Origin: Planctomycetota bacterium
GTDB lineage: Bacteria > Planctomycetota > Planctomycetia > Planctomycetales > Planctomycetaceae
Assembly: GCA_022600195.1 (NCBI GenBank)
Contig: JAHZKX010000033.1
Coordinates: 62,001-126,000 of the forward strand
Direction: 5' to 3'
DNA length: 64,000 nucleotides
This document shows positions 37,236 to 45,858 of this stretch, piece by piece (within the stretch, counting starts at the first letter, position 1; every line of letters starts with the position of its first letter). The notes under the pieces are model-generated. The model saw nothing but the letters and a program-made list of their open reading frames with translations. It ran no database searches and was not told the DNA's origin. A program made the position numbers and the translations under genes.

Positions 37236-38565
37236 CGGGAGCCTCCGGTTTTGATTCGGATGAAAGTACTTCTGCCAGGTTCATTTCCCGTTCCTGAATC
37301 AGCCAATAGACGATTCCTGCGAGGATGGCAGTACAGCAAATGCCAGCCAGGCCTCCGAATGCCATTTTCCAACCATATTTTTGAGCGATCCACCCGACAG
37401 TATGCCCGGAAAGAATTGCCCCCAGATAACCGGCGGAGTCGACGAGCCCGGCTACCGTCGAACAACCTCGTTTCCCTCCCAGATCGATGGCCATCACGCC
37501 TGACAGAAAAGAATAAGGGGCCATCAGAAAAAACGCAACCAGCGAGAGCAGTGTGAGTGCTAAAACTGGTTTGCCGGAAACATCAACAGTGGCGAGTAAA
37601 ATCAGTGACAACACCAGTAGGATCAGACTGGGAAGCACTACTCTGCCATGTCTGCCCCGCAGGCGATCTGATGTGATTCCCGCCAGATACGTTGAGCAAC
37701 CTCCCACCAGGGGAAACAGCATGCTGCCCATTGCTGCACCGCCGATATTAATTTGCGCCACTTCATACAGAAAAGTAGGCGTCCAGAAATTGAATGTTTC
37801 CCTTACCAGAGTCAGGCTGAAATTCATGATACAAATCAGCCAGAATAACGGACTGGCCATGAGTGGTTCCAAGACCGCTTTAATGGAGATTCTCTCTGCA
37901 TGATTTCCCTCTTCGCCGAACACGTTGATGGGATTCGCACTCGGTTCCGGAATACCTACCTCATTCGGGCTTGATTTTAAAGTGCGATAAACAAAAACAG
38001 CGATCAAAGTCAGAGAGATGGCGGCTACGAAAAAAATCGCGCGCCAGTTTGCCAGAAATCCGAGAGCGGAATAGGATTCGCCAAGGGAGATCAGTCCGCC
38101 GAGATAAAAGCGGGCGAACGCATCGCCGAATAAAAAGGAGAGCGAAAGAATGGCCATCACTGTTGCGTGCCGCTCTACGGGAAACCAGCGAGAGGCTGTT
38201 TTCACTAACGCCACCCAGCCCATTGATTGAACAAAACGATTAAACGCCCAGATGATGACAAACAGGGTCAGCCCCGAGACCAGCCCAAACAGAATCGTAA
38301 AAATAATCGAGCAGATCATACCCGTCATGAAAAGTAATTTTCCGCCGAGGAAGTCACCCAGATAACCATTGATTATTTTTCCAATGGCATACAGCATGAC
38401 ACCCACCGAGGCAACCGTACCCATTTCGACTTTGGTAAATCCCTCTTTGAGCAGTAAAGGCGTGGCAACCGCCAGATTGGAGCGGCAAATATAATAGCCG
38501 ACATATCCCAGAAACAGACTCAATAGAGTCAATCGCTGCCAGTTTCTGGTTGGGTCTTTTGCCAT
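37228..38565 (-). CDS. MFS transporter of the organophosphate:phosphate antiporter (OPA) type
   Basis: The 445-residue protein has about twelve hydrophobic helices and the GlpT/UhpT-like start FLGYVGYYICRSNLAVATPLL (helix 1 with the Tyr/Arg pair of the substrate site). SDRLRGRHGR is an MFS loop motif between helices. OPA carriers exchange phosphate for organophosphates. Lying between the FAD oxidoreductase and PhnZ-like genes, it is the likely phosphonate importer and could replace the PhnCDE ABC system, which is not here. The gap to the upstream gene is 14 bases. Confidence 0.85.
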   Translation of the reverse strand: MAKDPTRNWQRLTLLSLFLGYVGYYICRSNLAVATPLLLKEGFTKVEMGTVASVGVMLYAIGKIINGYLGDFLGGKLLFMTGMICSIIFTILFGLVSGLTLFVIIWAFNRFVQSMGWVALVKTASRWFPVERHATVMAILSLSFLFGDAFARFYLGGLISLGESYSALGFLANWRAIFFVAAISLTLIAVFVYRTLKSSPNEVGIPEPSANPINVFGEEGNHAERISIKAVLEPLMASPLFWLICIMNFSLTLVRETFNFWTPTFLYEVAQINIGGAAMGSMLFPLVGGCSTYLAGITSDRLRGRHGRVVLPSLILLVLSLILLATVDVSGKPVLALTLLSLVAFFLMAPYSFLSGVMAIDLGGKRGCSTVAGLVDSAGYLGAILSGHTVGWIAQKYGWKMAFGGLAGICCTAILAGIVYWLIQEREMNLAEVLSSESKPEAPDA

Positions 38566-38579
38566 CGATATTTACTTTG

Positions 38580-39737
38580 TTAAAGAGAGAGGTGTCCGAT
38601 ATTTTCTTTTGCGAGCCCGGGTCCTGTCGTCATTCCCTTGCCCCCGATTCCTGTAATGAGGTGGATATGATCACCGCGAGAATGCTGAAAGAGTCCTGCT
38701 GACTTTTCCTCAGTATAGATACCACACCAGCGATCAATGACCTGAAAATCCAGATGCACAAACATATTTCGCGCATAATTAATAATTTGTGATTCAATTT
38801 CTGCGGACAGAAACTCGTCCGGCGGTTCGTCTGAGTAGGAATGAGAATCACCGAGTATGAATTCATCATTCGCATTTTGAGTCATCCAGATTTGAATGCC
38901 GTGATCTTGTATCTTCTGATCTGGTAAGGTTAAAGAAATATCCTGTGAACGCTGCGCTTGTAGAAATGCAGGATAGCGTGTCAGCGCAATGGGGGATGCA
39001 ATACTTGTTCCCAGCTTGCGATTTTCGGGATTGGACAATTTCAGCATTTGCAGTTTGCAGTAGTGCAAATTACTTTCGGTATAGATTTCTGGAAACAGGG
39101 TCTGAAGATCGGCACCCGAGCAGACAAAAGTGTGCTGTGCCTGAAACAAGTTTCCATCGGCGGTTTTGATTCGAATCTGATCGTTACCTTGCTCGACAGA
39201 GACAACAGTTGTATTCGGCAGGTAATCACAGTCGGAGATATTGGCAATCCAGTTGATAAAAGCACGAAAAAACTCTCTGGGGTCGAACTGCAGATCGCGC
39301 GGAAAGTAGAGACTTCCCTTGCAGAATGCCGGGTTCAGGCAGCTATTCAAATTGATGGTCTGCTCCGAGTTTAAAAATTCCGCCGGGCAATGATCGTCAT
39401 TCTGCGTTTGAGACATGTGTTTTAAAAAACGGGCTTCCTCTTCCGTATGCGCCAGATATTGAGTTCCGGAATGGCGGAGCGGAATTCCCAGAATGTCACT
39501 TAGCTCGGAATAAATCTCGCGAGAGGCGAATGCACGTTCACGCCAGATGCCCTCGGGCATGGCGCTCGGAATGATCAGCCCAAAATTTCTGACAGAAGCC
39601 CGTAATGGAGAGCGATCCCGTTCGATCAACAGTGTTTTGAAACCTCGTCGCATGGAATGATAGGCATGAAACGCGCCTAGAACGCCGCCTCCGATCACGA
39701 TGACATCGTAATTGCTCTGATAAGATGGTGCAGACAT
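38580..39737 (-). CDS. FAD-dependent amine oxidoreductase of phosphonate-operon type (HpnW/PbfC-like)
   Basis: The 385-residue DAO-family protein begins with the dinucleotide-binding YDVIVIGGGVLGAFHAYHS and ends with the FAD-contact stretch HLITGIGGKGMTTGPGLA. Members of this family recur in phosphonate operons and are proposed to deaminate or demethylate aminophosphonates other than plain 2-aminoethylphosphonate, feeding phosphonoacetaldehyde to PhnX. It is the first gene of the six-gene operon, divergent from the DMFase-like gene across about 280 bases. The exact substrate is inferred only from context. Confidence 0.82.
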   Translation of the reverse strand: MSAPSYQSNYDVIVIGGGVLGAFHAYHSMRRGFKTLLIERDRSPLRASVRNFGLIIPSAMPEGIWRERAFASREIYSELSDILGIPLRHSGTQYLAHTEEEARFLKHMSQTQNDDHCPAEFLNSEQTINLNSCLNPAFCKGSLYFPRDLQFDPREFFRAFINWIANISDCDYLPNTTVVSVEQGNDQIRIKTADGNLFQAQHTFVCSGADLQTLFPEIYTESNLHYCKLQMLKLSNPENRKLGTSIASPIALTRYPAFLQAQRSQDISLTLPDQKIQDHGIQIWMTQNANDEFILGDSHSYSDEPPDEFLSAEIESQIINYARNMFVHLDFQVIDRWCGIYTEEKSAGLFQHSRGDHIHLITGIGGKGMTTGPGLAKENIGHLSL

Positions 39738-39826
39738 GGTTCAGAAACATGTTAAGCGGGAATGAAAAAATGAGAAGCTCTCGGCTCGACTTCGTTGTGT
39801 ATTAAAAAGTATGTCGGATTCAATTG

Positions 39827-39856
39827 AAAATACAATGACAAATCGCTCAGTATCAA
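39827..39856 (-). promoter_or_regulatory. Candidate promoter of the phosphonate operon
   Basis: On the minus strand TTGATA (39856-39851) is followed after 18 bases by TATTTT (39832-39827), about 90 bases before the first gene. It is a moderate match to the housekeeping consensus. No regulator gene is encoded in or beside the operon, and no PhoB-box-like direct repeat was evident. Confidence 0.25.
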
Positions 39857-40020
39857 TAACTATATTGACATCATGGTGGCGGCAGGTGGTGCATTGGCTT
39901 GATTACGTCTTCAGGATAGAATCTTACGTTTGCTATTGGTACGATCAAAGTACTACACAAGAGATTGATAGAAACCTTCTTTTTTGATTGAGCCTGCTTT
40001 TTTTGAATGAGGAAGACGAG

Positions 40021-41448
40021 ATGATTCAAATCTGCTATCGGGCGGTATTGACGGTTTGTGTTTCAGGTCTAATGACAGGGTCTTTGTTCGCTGTCGACGA
40101 CGATGCCGGCTCTCTTTTTATCGAGGGCTATACCAATCTGCTGAGCTATGAGCCGGGAGAGACGATCGCCTTTCACCTTTCCAGTTCCGAGCCTCAATAT
40201 ACGGTTGAAATCACACGGCTGGGACAGGAGAAGAAGACGGTCTTTAAGGAAACGCGAAAGAATGGAGCTGCTCACCCCGTTCCGGAAAATGCGTCATCTC
40301 ATGGTTGCAAGTGGCCGGCGGCGTTTGAACTCACAGTGCCCGACTCATGGAAGAGCGGTTATTACAATGTGCGTCTTTCAGTCCGCGATCGAGGTGGGAA
40401 GTTCATTCAGCGGAATTCCCGAACCGCGGAATCGAAGCTGTTTTTCATCGTGCGACCCAAACAGCCGGGAACTCAGTCGAAAATTCTGATTCAGCTCAGC
40501 ACGAATACCTACAACGCATACAACAACTGGGGCGGCTCCAGCCTTTACGGCTATCATGGTCGAGCCAATTTACAGGGTCATCGTGTCTCTTTTGATCGGC
40601 CGCTGGCCGGACAATTTTCAAACTGGGAATATCCGTTTATTGTCTGGGCAGAAAGCAATGGATATCAACTTGATTACGCTGCCAACAGCGATCTGGAACA
40701 CCATCCAGAACTCTTGCAACATTATAAGCTGGTCTTGAGTGTTGGCCACGATGAATACTGGTCGGCACCGATGCGTGATCATCTGGAGAACTACATCAAG
40801 CAGGGAGGCAATGTGGCTTTTTTCAGTGGGAATTCGGTTTGCTGGCAGGTGCGCAGTGAAGATTCCGGTCGTGCGTTGACCTGTTGGAAGCAGTGGTACA
40901 ATCAGGATCCCGTTTTCACAGAAGGAGATCAGAGCCTGTTATCTACACTCTGGAGTCACCATCTTGTTAAACGCCCTGAGAATCAGCTGACGGGTGTCGG
41001 GTTTCTTTATGGTGGTTATCATAAAAGTCATGGCCAGTTCATGGATGGCTCAGGCGCTTATAAAGTTCACCGTCCCACGCACTGGGTGTTTGAAAAAACA
41101 GGTATCAAACAAGGAGATGAGTTTGGCGGCAAAGATACCATCGTGGGTTATGAGTGTGATGGCTGCCAGTTTGAAATGAAAGATGGTTTACCCGTTCCGA
41201 CCTATAAGGATGGTACGCCACGCACGTTTCAGATTCTGGCATCCTGTCCTGCGAAATGGGCTCCCGGCGATAGCCTGTGGTATGACCGTTTTGATAAAGA
41301 TCGCGTGGGTGCGGCGATTCTGGGAATGTATACCAACGGCGGCACGGTCTTCACCGTTGGCAGCACAGACTGGGCGCATGGCTTGCGAGGTAAAGATCCG
41401 ATTGTGCAACAGATGACGAAGAATATTCTGGATCGTTTATCCAGGTAA
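40021..41448 (+). CDS. Secreted N,N-dimethylformamidase large-subunit-like protein
   Basis: Start chosen at ATG 40021 with GAGGAAG upstream (the frame opens at 39988). The 475-residue product has a signal peptide (about 1-25). After a beta-sandwich region (about 30-145), the stretch STNTYNAYNNWGGSSLYGYH is characteristic of the C-terminal domain of dimethylformamidase large subunits. It is followed by SVGHDEYWSAPMRDHLENYI and NVAFFSGNSVCWQVR. True dimethylformamidases are cytosolic iron amidohydrolases with a small subunit; here the protein is exported and no small subunit is near. Substrate unknown. Confidence 0.75.
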   Translation: MIQICYRAVLTVCVSGLMTGSLFAVDDDAGSLFIEGYTNLLSYEPGETIAFHLSSSEPQYTVEITRLGQEKKTVFKETRKNGAAHPVPENASSHGCKWPAAFELTVPDSWKSGYYNVRLSVRDRGGKFIQRNSRTAESKLFFIVRPKQPGTQSKILIQLSTNTYNAYNNWGGSSLYGYHGRANLQGHRVSFDRPLAGQFSNWEYPFIVWAESNGYQLDYAANSDLEHHPELLQHYKLVLSVGHDEYWSAPMRDHLENYIKQGGNVAFFSGNSVCWQVRSEDSGRALTCWKQWYNQDPVFTEGDQSLLSTLWSHHLVKRPENQLTGVGFLYGGYHKSHGQFMDGSGAYKVHRPTHWVFEKTGIKQGDEFGGKDTIVGYECDGCQFEMKDGLPVPTYKDGTPRTFQILASCPAKWAPGDSLWYDRFDKDRVGAAILGMYTNGGTVFTVGSTDWAHGLRGKDPIVQQMTKNILDRLSR

Positions 41449-41451
41449 GGA

Positions 41452-41997
41452 TCAACCTGGCACCAAGGCATCCCTTTCCATTCTGGTGATGCGATAGAGG
41501 ACATGATTTCTTAACGGATCGTCTTCTGCCAATGTGGGATGATCAAAATTTTCAATATAGGACATGCCGATTTTTTCCATGACACGTCTTGATGCGCCAT
41601 TAGCGGGGACCGTAAAGGAAAAGACCTCATTCAAATGACATTGAGTGAACCCGAATTCCAAAGCGGCTCGCGCGCCTTCGCTGGCGTATCCCTGATTCCA
41701 AAAGGGAACATCCAGGCGCCAGCCAATTTCAACGCAGGGTGTAAAATGGGCCGTGAATTTCGGAACTGACAGACCTATGAACCCTGCGAATTGTTGCTGG
41801 TCTTTTATTTCGACAGCCCAGAGACCAAAGCCATGCTTTTCAAAATGAGTTTTGATTCGTTTGACCATTTGCGCACTCTCTTCATATGAGAGTGTGCCGG
41901 GTAAATGCTGCATCACGCGTTGGTTTGCGTTTAGCTTTGCAAAGGGAGCCACATCGGTATCACGCCACTCTCTGAGAATGAGTCGAGACGTTTCCAA
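41452..41997 (-). CDS. GNAT N-acetyltransferase (RimJ/RimL-like)
   Basis: The family start ETSRLILREWRDTDV begins right after TTG 41997, which has GAGGAG at the right distance, so this 181-residue start is preferred; ATG 42057 (201 residues) has no ribosome site. Later features are WAVEIKDQQQFAGFIGL, EIGWRLDVPFWNQGYASEGA (the acetyl-CoA-binding loop) and NGASRRVMEKIGM. These enzymes acetylate protein N-termini or small amines. It converges on the DMFase-like gene with 3 bases between stops. The target is not predictable. Confidence 0.85.
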   Translation of the reverse strand: METSRLILREWRDTDVAPFAKLNANQRVMQHLPGTLSYEESAQMVKRIKTHFEKHGFGLWAVEIKDQQQFAGFIGLSVPKFTAHFTPCVEIGWRLDVPFWNQGYASEGARAALEFGFTQCHLNEVFSFTVPANGASRRVMEKIGMSYIENFDHPTLAEDDPLRNHVLYRITRMERDALVPG

Positions 41998-42235
41998 TGT
42001 GCTGCTCCTCTTGAAATAACCAATCGAATTTCGTGCTGCGGTAATTTCACTACGCATTTGATGGCTCTAAAATAAGGAAAATTTCTAGAAATCAATTCAA
42101 AATCAAAATTTAAGTAGGGGTGAGAACGAGATTGAAATCCGTTGACTACTGTGTTTCAATAGAGAAACAAGATTAATTTATACGAACCCAATGAATCCCT
42201 CCTGAATTTCAGAGTCTTCTCGGAGCTATAGTTTG

Positions 42236-45200
42236 ATGAAACTTCTTTGTCTCGTATCATCGTTTGTGTTGATTAGTTTTTCCTCTGTCGATTTACTTCT
42301 GGCTGAAGATTCGACAAGCAAGCCTGCTTTGATTCAGGTTCCCGGTGCCTGGGAAGAACAGTCAGACGGAAAATATTCTGATCTGGACGGGTACGCCTGG
42401 TATCGTTGTTATGTCAAAGTTCCCAAAAACTGGGCCGACATGACCGCGCGTCCGCTCTGGAGGGATTCGGTCACTCTCTCGATTGAAAAACTTGCCGATG
42501 CACATGAAGTCTATATTAATGGGACACGCATTGGTCAAATTGGCAGCTTCCCCCCCGAGTACGCCAGCGGCTTTGAAAAATATCAGCGTTATAAAGTCCC
42601 ACCCGGTACATTGAAAATCGGGAAATATAATACGATTGCCATTCGCGTCTATAACCAGAAAGGCCCGGGCGGTTTTCGCGGTGTGCCTCCGATTCTGGCT
42701 GGTTACTTCCTGGAAAATGCTCTTAAAGGAGAATGGGAATTCTTACCCGGTGATAATCTGAAGTGGGCGACAGTCGCACGCGATGAAAAACCGGCCCATG
42801 CGGCTTTCGATGAATTCATTCCTGCGACGTCCACATTAAAACGATCTGCGAAACTTTCTCCCGGTCGTCGGATGGCTCCGGAAAAATCAATGGAGTTGTT
42901 TGAAACCGATGGCGATATGGTCGTGGAGCAATTGCTGACAGAACCCTTAATCGGCCAGCCTCTGTTTATGAGTTTTGATGAGCGGGGTCGTATGTGGGTG
43001 GCGCAGTATCGACAGTATCCCTATCCCGCTGGCTTAAAAGTTTTGAGCCGCAATAAATATTATCGAATGGAATTCGATCGCGTACCTCCGCCACCACCCA
43101 ACCACTTTCCCGGCAACGACCGGATTTCCATCCATGAGGATACGAACGGCGATGGAAAATACGATAAGCATAAAGTGTTCGCCGGCGATCTGAACATTGC
43201 GACTTCCGTGGTCAAAGGACGTGGCGGAGTCTGGGTGCTCAATCCGCCTTACCTCATGTTTTATCCCGATAAGAATAATGATGATATTCCGGATGCGGAC
43301 CCTGAAGTTCATTTAAGGGGTCTGGGGATTTCCGATACGCATTCCGCGCCGAACAGTCTGCAGTGGGGTCCTGACGGCTGGTTATATATCGTTCAAGGGA
43401 GCAACGTGGTTTCTCATTTAAAAAACAGTGACAAACCTGACGCAAAATCGATTTACTGTGAAGGGCCCGGGATCTGGCGTTATCATCCGGAAACAAAACG
43501 CTACGAGCTTTTCGCAGAAGGAGGCGGGAACGCCTTTGGTCTGGAAATCGATGCCGCGGGTCGGGCTTATTCGGGTCATAATGGAGGTGGCACACGCGGA
43601 TTTTATTATGTGCAGGGCGGCTACTACGAAAAAGGAACCGAGAGAAAGTATGGCAATGTGAGTAACCCGTATGCGTTCGGCTTGCTGCCTTTTATGAAAC
43701 ATTCCAAGACACCCCGGTTCAGTCATGCTTTTGTCAAATACGAGGGAGATACACTGCCCGAAGAATACAAGGGCAAACTCTTATCGGTTGATCCGCTGCA
43801 TCAGTATGTTGTGCTTTCCGAAATCGATCCGCTGGGATCTTCATTTGAAACAAAAGATATCGGATTTCCCTTACGCAGTACTGACTTTGGGTTTCGCCCC
43901 ATTGAAATCAAAGTCGGCCCTGATGGCGCGGTGTATGTCGCTGACTTCTATGAAGAGTTCATTGCTCATGGACAACACTATCAAGGGCAGGTCGATCCGA
44001 ACTCCGGTCGTATTTATCGTTTTAAATCGAAAGGAGCCAAGCCGCGTAAAATTGGTGATCTCAGTAAAAAATCAACGCGTGAATTGATTGAATTGCTCAA
44101 GCATCCCAATGAATGGCATCGACGCACGGCGCTGCGGCTGATTGGAGATCGCAAAGATCAATCAGTGAATCCCACATTGAAACAATGGATCAAAGAGAAC
44201 GATGGGCAGCTGGCCCTCGAAGCGTTTTGGGCGTTGAATTTATGTCAGGGATTTGATGATGCGGTTGCGGAAGAAACGCTCAAACATACGAATCCACTGG
44301 TACGCTTCTGGACCGTGCGCCTGCTGGGTGATGACAAGGTGGTATCCAGTCAACTGAGACCGAAACTGATTGAAATGGTAACGAAGGAACCGAATGCAGA
44401 AGTGCGCGGCCAACTGGCGGCCACAGCACGGCGTCTGCCTGCGGATGTCTGTCTTCCCATTGTTGATGCTCTGACTGACTATCCAGAAGATCTTGAGGAT
44501 CGGCATCAGCCTTTGATGGTCTGGTGGGCGCTGGAATCAAAAACGGCCTCTGATCGGGATCAGGCGATTGCTTTGTTTAAGAACAAGGAAATCTGGAGTC
44601 GGCCACTGGTGCAGAAAGCGATACTGGAACGATTGATTCGTCGTTATGCGACAGCCGGCGGTCGGACGAATTTGATTACCTGTGCAAAGCTGTTTGAACT
44701 GGCACCGGATACGGTTTCGCAGAAGGCATTGATGTCGGGTTTTGAAAGTTCGTTCAAAGGGCAATCATTGGCTGGTTTGCCTGAGGTGCTGGTGAAAGCG
44801 CTTGCAAATGCCGGTGGTGGTTCAACGACATTACAGATGCGGCTCGGCAATAAAAGTGCGATTGAGCTGGCGCTGAATGCGTTAAAAACGCCTGGCAAGA
44901 ATCAGCCACAACTGGTGGAATATATTCAGGTGCTGGGTGAATTGCAGGAGCCTCGGGCTCTACCCGTGATGCAAACGTTGTTGAATCAGACGAAGAATGC
45001 CGACCAGCAAACCGGTTTGCTGGTGGCGCTGCAGAAATTCAATCAGCCAGAGATCGCTGCGACGATTCTTAAAAACTACGCTGCCTTCCCTGATGATGTA
45101 CGCGAGGTGGCACAGAGCACGCTCGTCAGTCGCTCGGACTGGACGCTCGCTTTTCTCACAGCCATTGATAAAGGAACCATCAAGGCAAGTTCCATTCCCG

Positions 45201-45763
45201 AAGATCTGGTGCGCAAGATGACCATTCATCAGGATAAGCAGATTGCCTCTCTGGTGGCTAAGCACTGGAAGGAAGTGAAGGGGGCCTCGAATCAGCAGAT
45301 GCAGGCCAGCATCTCGCGCATTTCGGGATTGCTGAAAGCGGTCAGCACGGACGTGTATCATGGAAAGGAACTCTATCAGCATAGTTGTGCGAAGTGTCAC
45401 ATTTTGTTTGGCGAGGGAAAACGAGTAGGGCCCGAGCTGACCCAGTATAAACGTGATGACTCGTTACGTATGCTGATGCACATTGTGAATCCGAGTGCGG
45501 AAATTCGGGAAGGATACGAAACCTATCTGGTGATAACCGATGATGGTCTTGTGGTTTCCGGTTTTTTGTTTGATCAGGACAAACAGATTGTCGTGATTCG
45601 TGGTGCCGACGGTCAGAATGTGACCATCAAACGTGAAAACATTGACGAGATGATCAAGCAACCGAAGTCACTCATGCCGGAAGGTTTGCTGGATAAACTC
45701 AGCGATCAGGATTTACGTGATCTGTTTGGTTTTCTGCGTAGCAGTCAGCCAGTGTTTAAGTAA
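42236..45763 (+). CDS. PVC-type secreted dehydrogenase-like propeller with HEAT repeats and C-terminal haem domain
   Basis: The 1175-residue protein has a signal peptide (about 1-23). A sugar-binding jellyroll like that of beta-galactosidases follows (about 30-190, AHEVYINGTRIGQIGSFP). Next come a propeller of the planctomycete membrane-bound-dehydrogenase type (about 225-600, FDERGRMWVAQYRQYPYP, NGDGKYDKHKVFA), helical HEAT-like repeats (about 610-1010) and a haem-binding domain with CAKCH (1051-1055) and SLMPEG near the end. Such proteins probably oxidise a sugar or related compound and pass electrons to the attached haem. ATG 42236 is preferred over TTG 42233. Confidence 0.85.
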   Translation: MKLLCLVSSFVLISFSSVDLLLAEDSTSKPALIQVPGAWEEQSDGKYSDLDGYAWYRCYVKVPKNWADMTARPLWRDSVTLSIEKLADAHEVYINGTRIGQIGSFPPEYASGFEKYQRYKVPPGTLKIGKYNTIAIRVYNQKGPGGFRGVPPILAGYFLENALKGEWEFLPGDNLKWATVARDEKPAHAAFDEFIPATSTLKRSAKLSPGRRMAPEKSMELFETDGDMVVEQLLTEPLIGQPLFMSFDERGRMWVAQYRQYPYPAGLKVLSRNKYYRMEFDRVPPPPPNHFPGNDRISIHEDTNGDGKYDKHKVFAGDLNIATSVVKGRGGVWVLNPPYLMFYPDKNNDDIPDADPEVHLRGLGISDTHSAPNSLQWGPDGWLYIVQGSNVVSHLKNSDKPDAKSIYCEGPGIWRYHPETKRYELFAEGGGNAFGLEIDAAGRAYSGHNGGGTRGFYYVQGGYYEKGTERKYGNVSNPYAFGLLPFMKHSKTPRFSHAFVKYEGDTLPEEYKGKLLSVDPLHQYVVLSEIDPLGSSFETKDIGFPLRSTDFGFRPIEIKVGPDGAVYVADFYEEFIAHGQHYQGQVDPNSGRIYRFKSKGAKPRKIGDLSKKSTRELIELLKHPNEWHRRTALRLIGDRKDQSVNPTLKQWIKENDGQLALEAFWALNLCQGFDDAVAEETLKHTNPLVRFWTVRLLGDDKVVSSQLRPKLIEMVTKEPNAEVRGQLAATARRLPADVCLPIVDALTDYPEDLEDRHQPLMVWWALESKTASDRDQAIALFKNKEIWSRPLVQKAILERLIRRYATAGGRTNLITCAKLFELAPDTVSQKALMSGFESSFKGQSLAGLPEVLVKALANAGGGSTTLQMRLGNKSAIELALNALKTPGKNQPQLVEYIQVLGELQEPRALPVMQTLLNQTKNADQQTGLLVALQKFNQPEIAATILKNYAAFPDDVREVAQSTLVSRSDWTLAFLTAIDKGTIKASSIPEDLVRKMTIHQDKQIASLVAKHWKEVKGASNQQMQASISRISGLLKAVSTDVYHGKELYQHSCAKCHILFGEGKRVGPELTQYKRDDSLRMLMHIVNPSAEIREGYETYLVITDDGLVVSGFLFDQDKQIVVIRGADGQNVTIKRENIDEMIKQPKSLMPEGLLDKLSDQDLRDLFGFLRSSQPVFK

Positions 45764-45858
45764 TCGAGACAGAGCGTTTCATACTCTATGTGGTTCTCGC
45801 CGGTGGCAACGGCGTGCGCTGCTTGCGTTCCATTAAATTGAAAAGGATCGAGTGGGAG

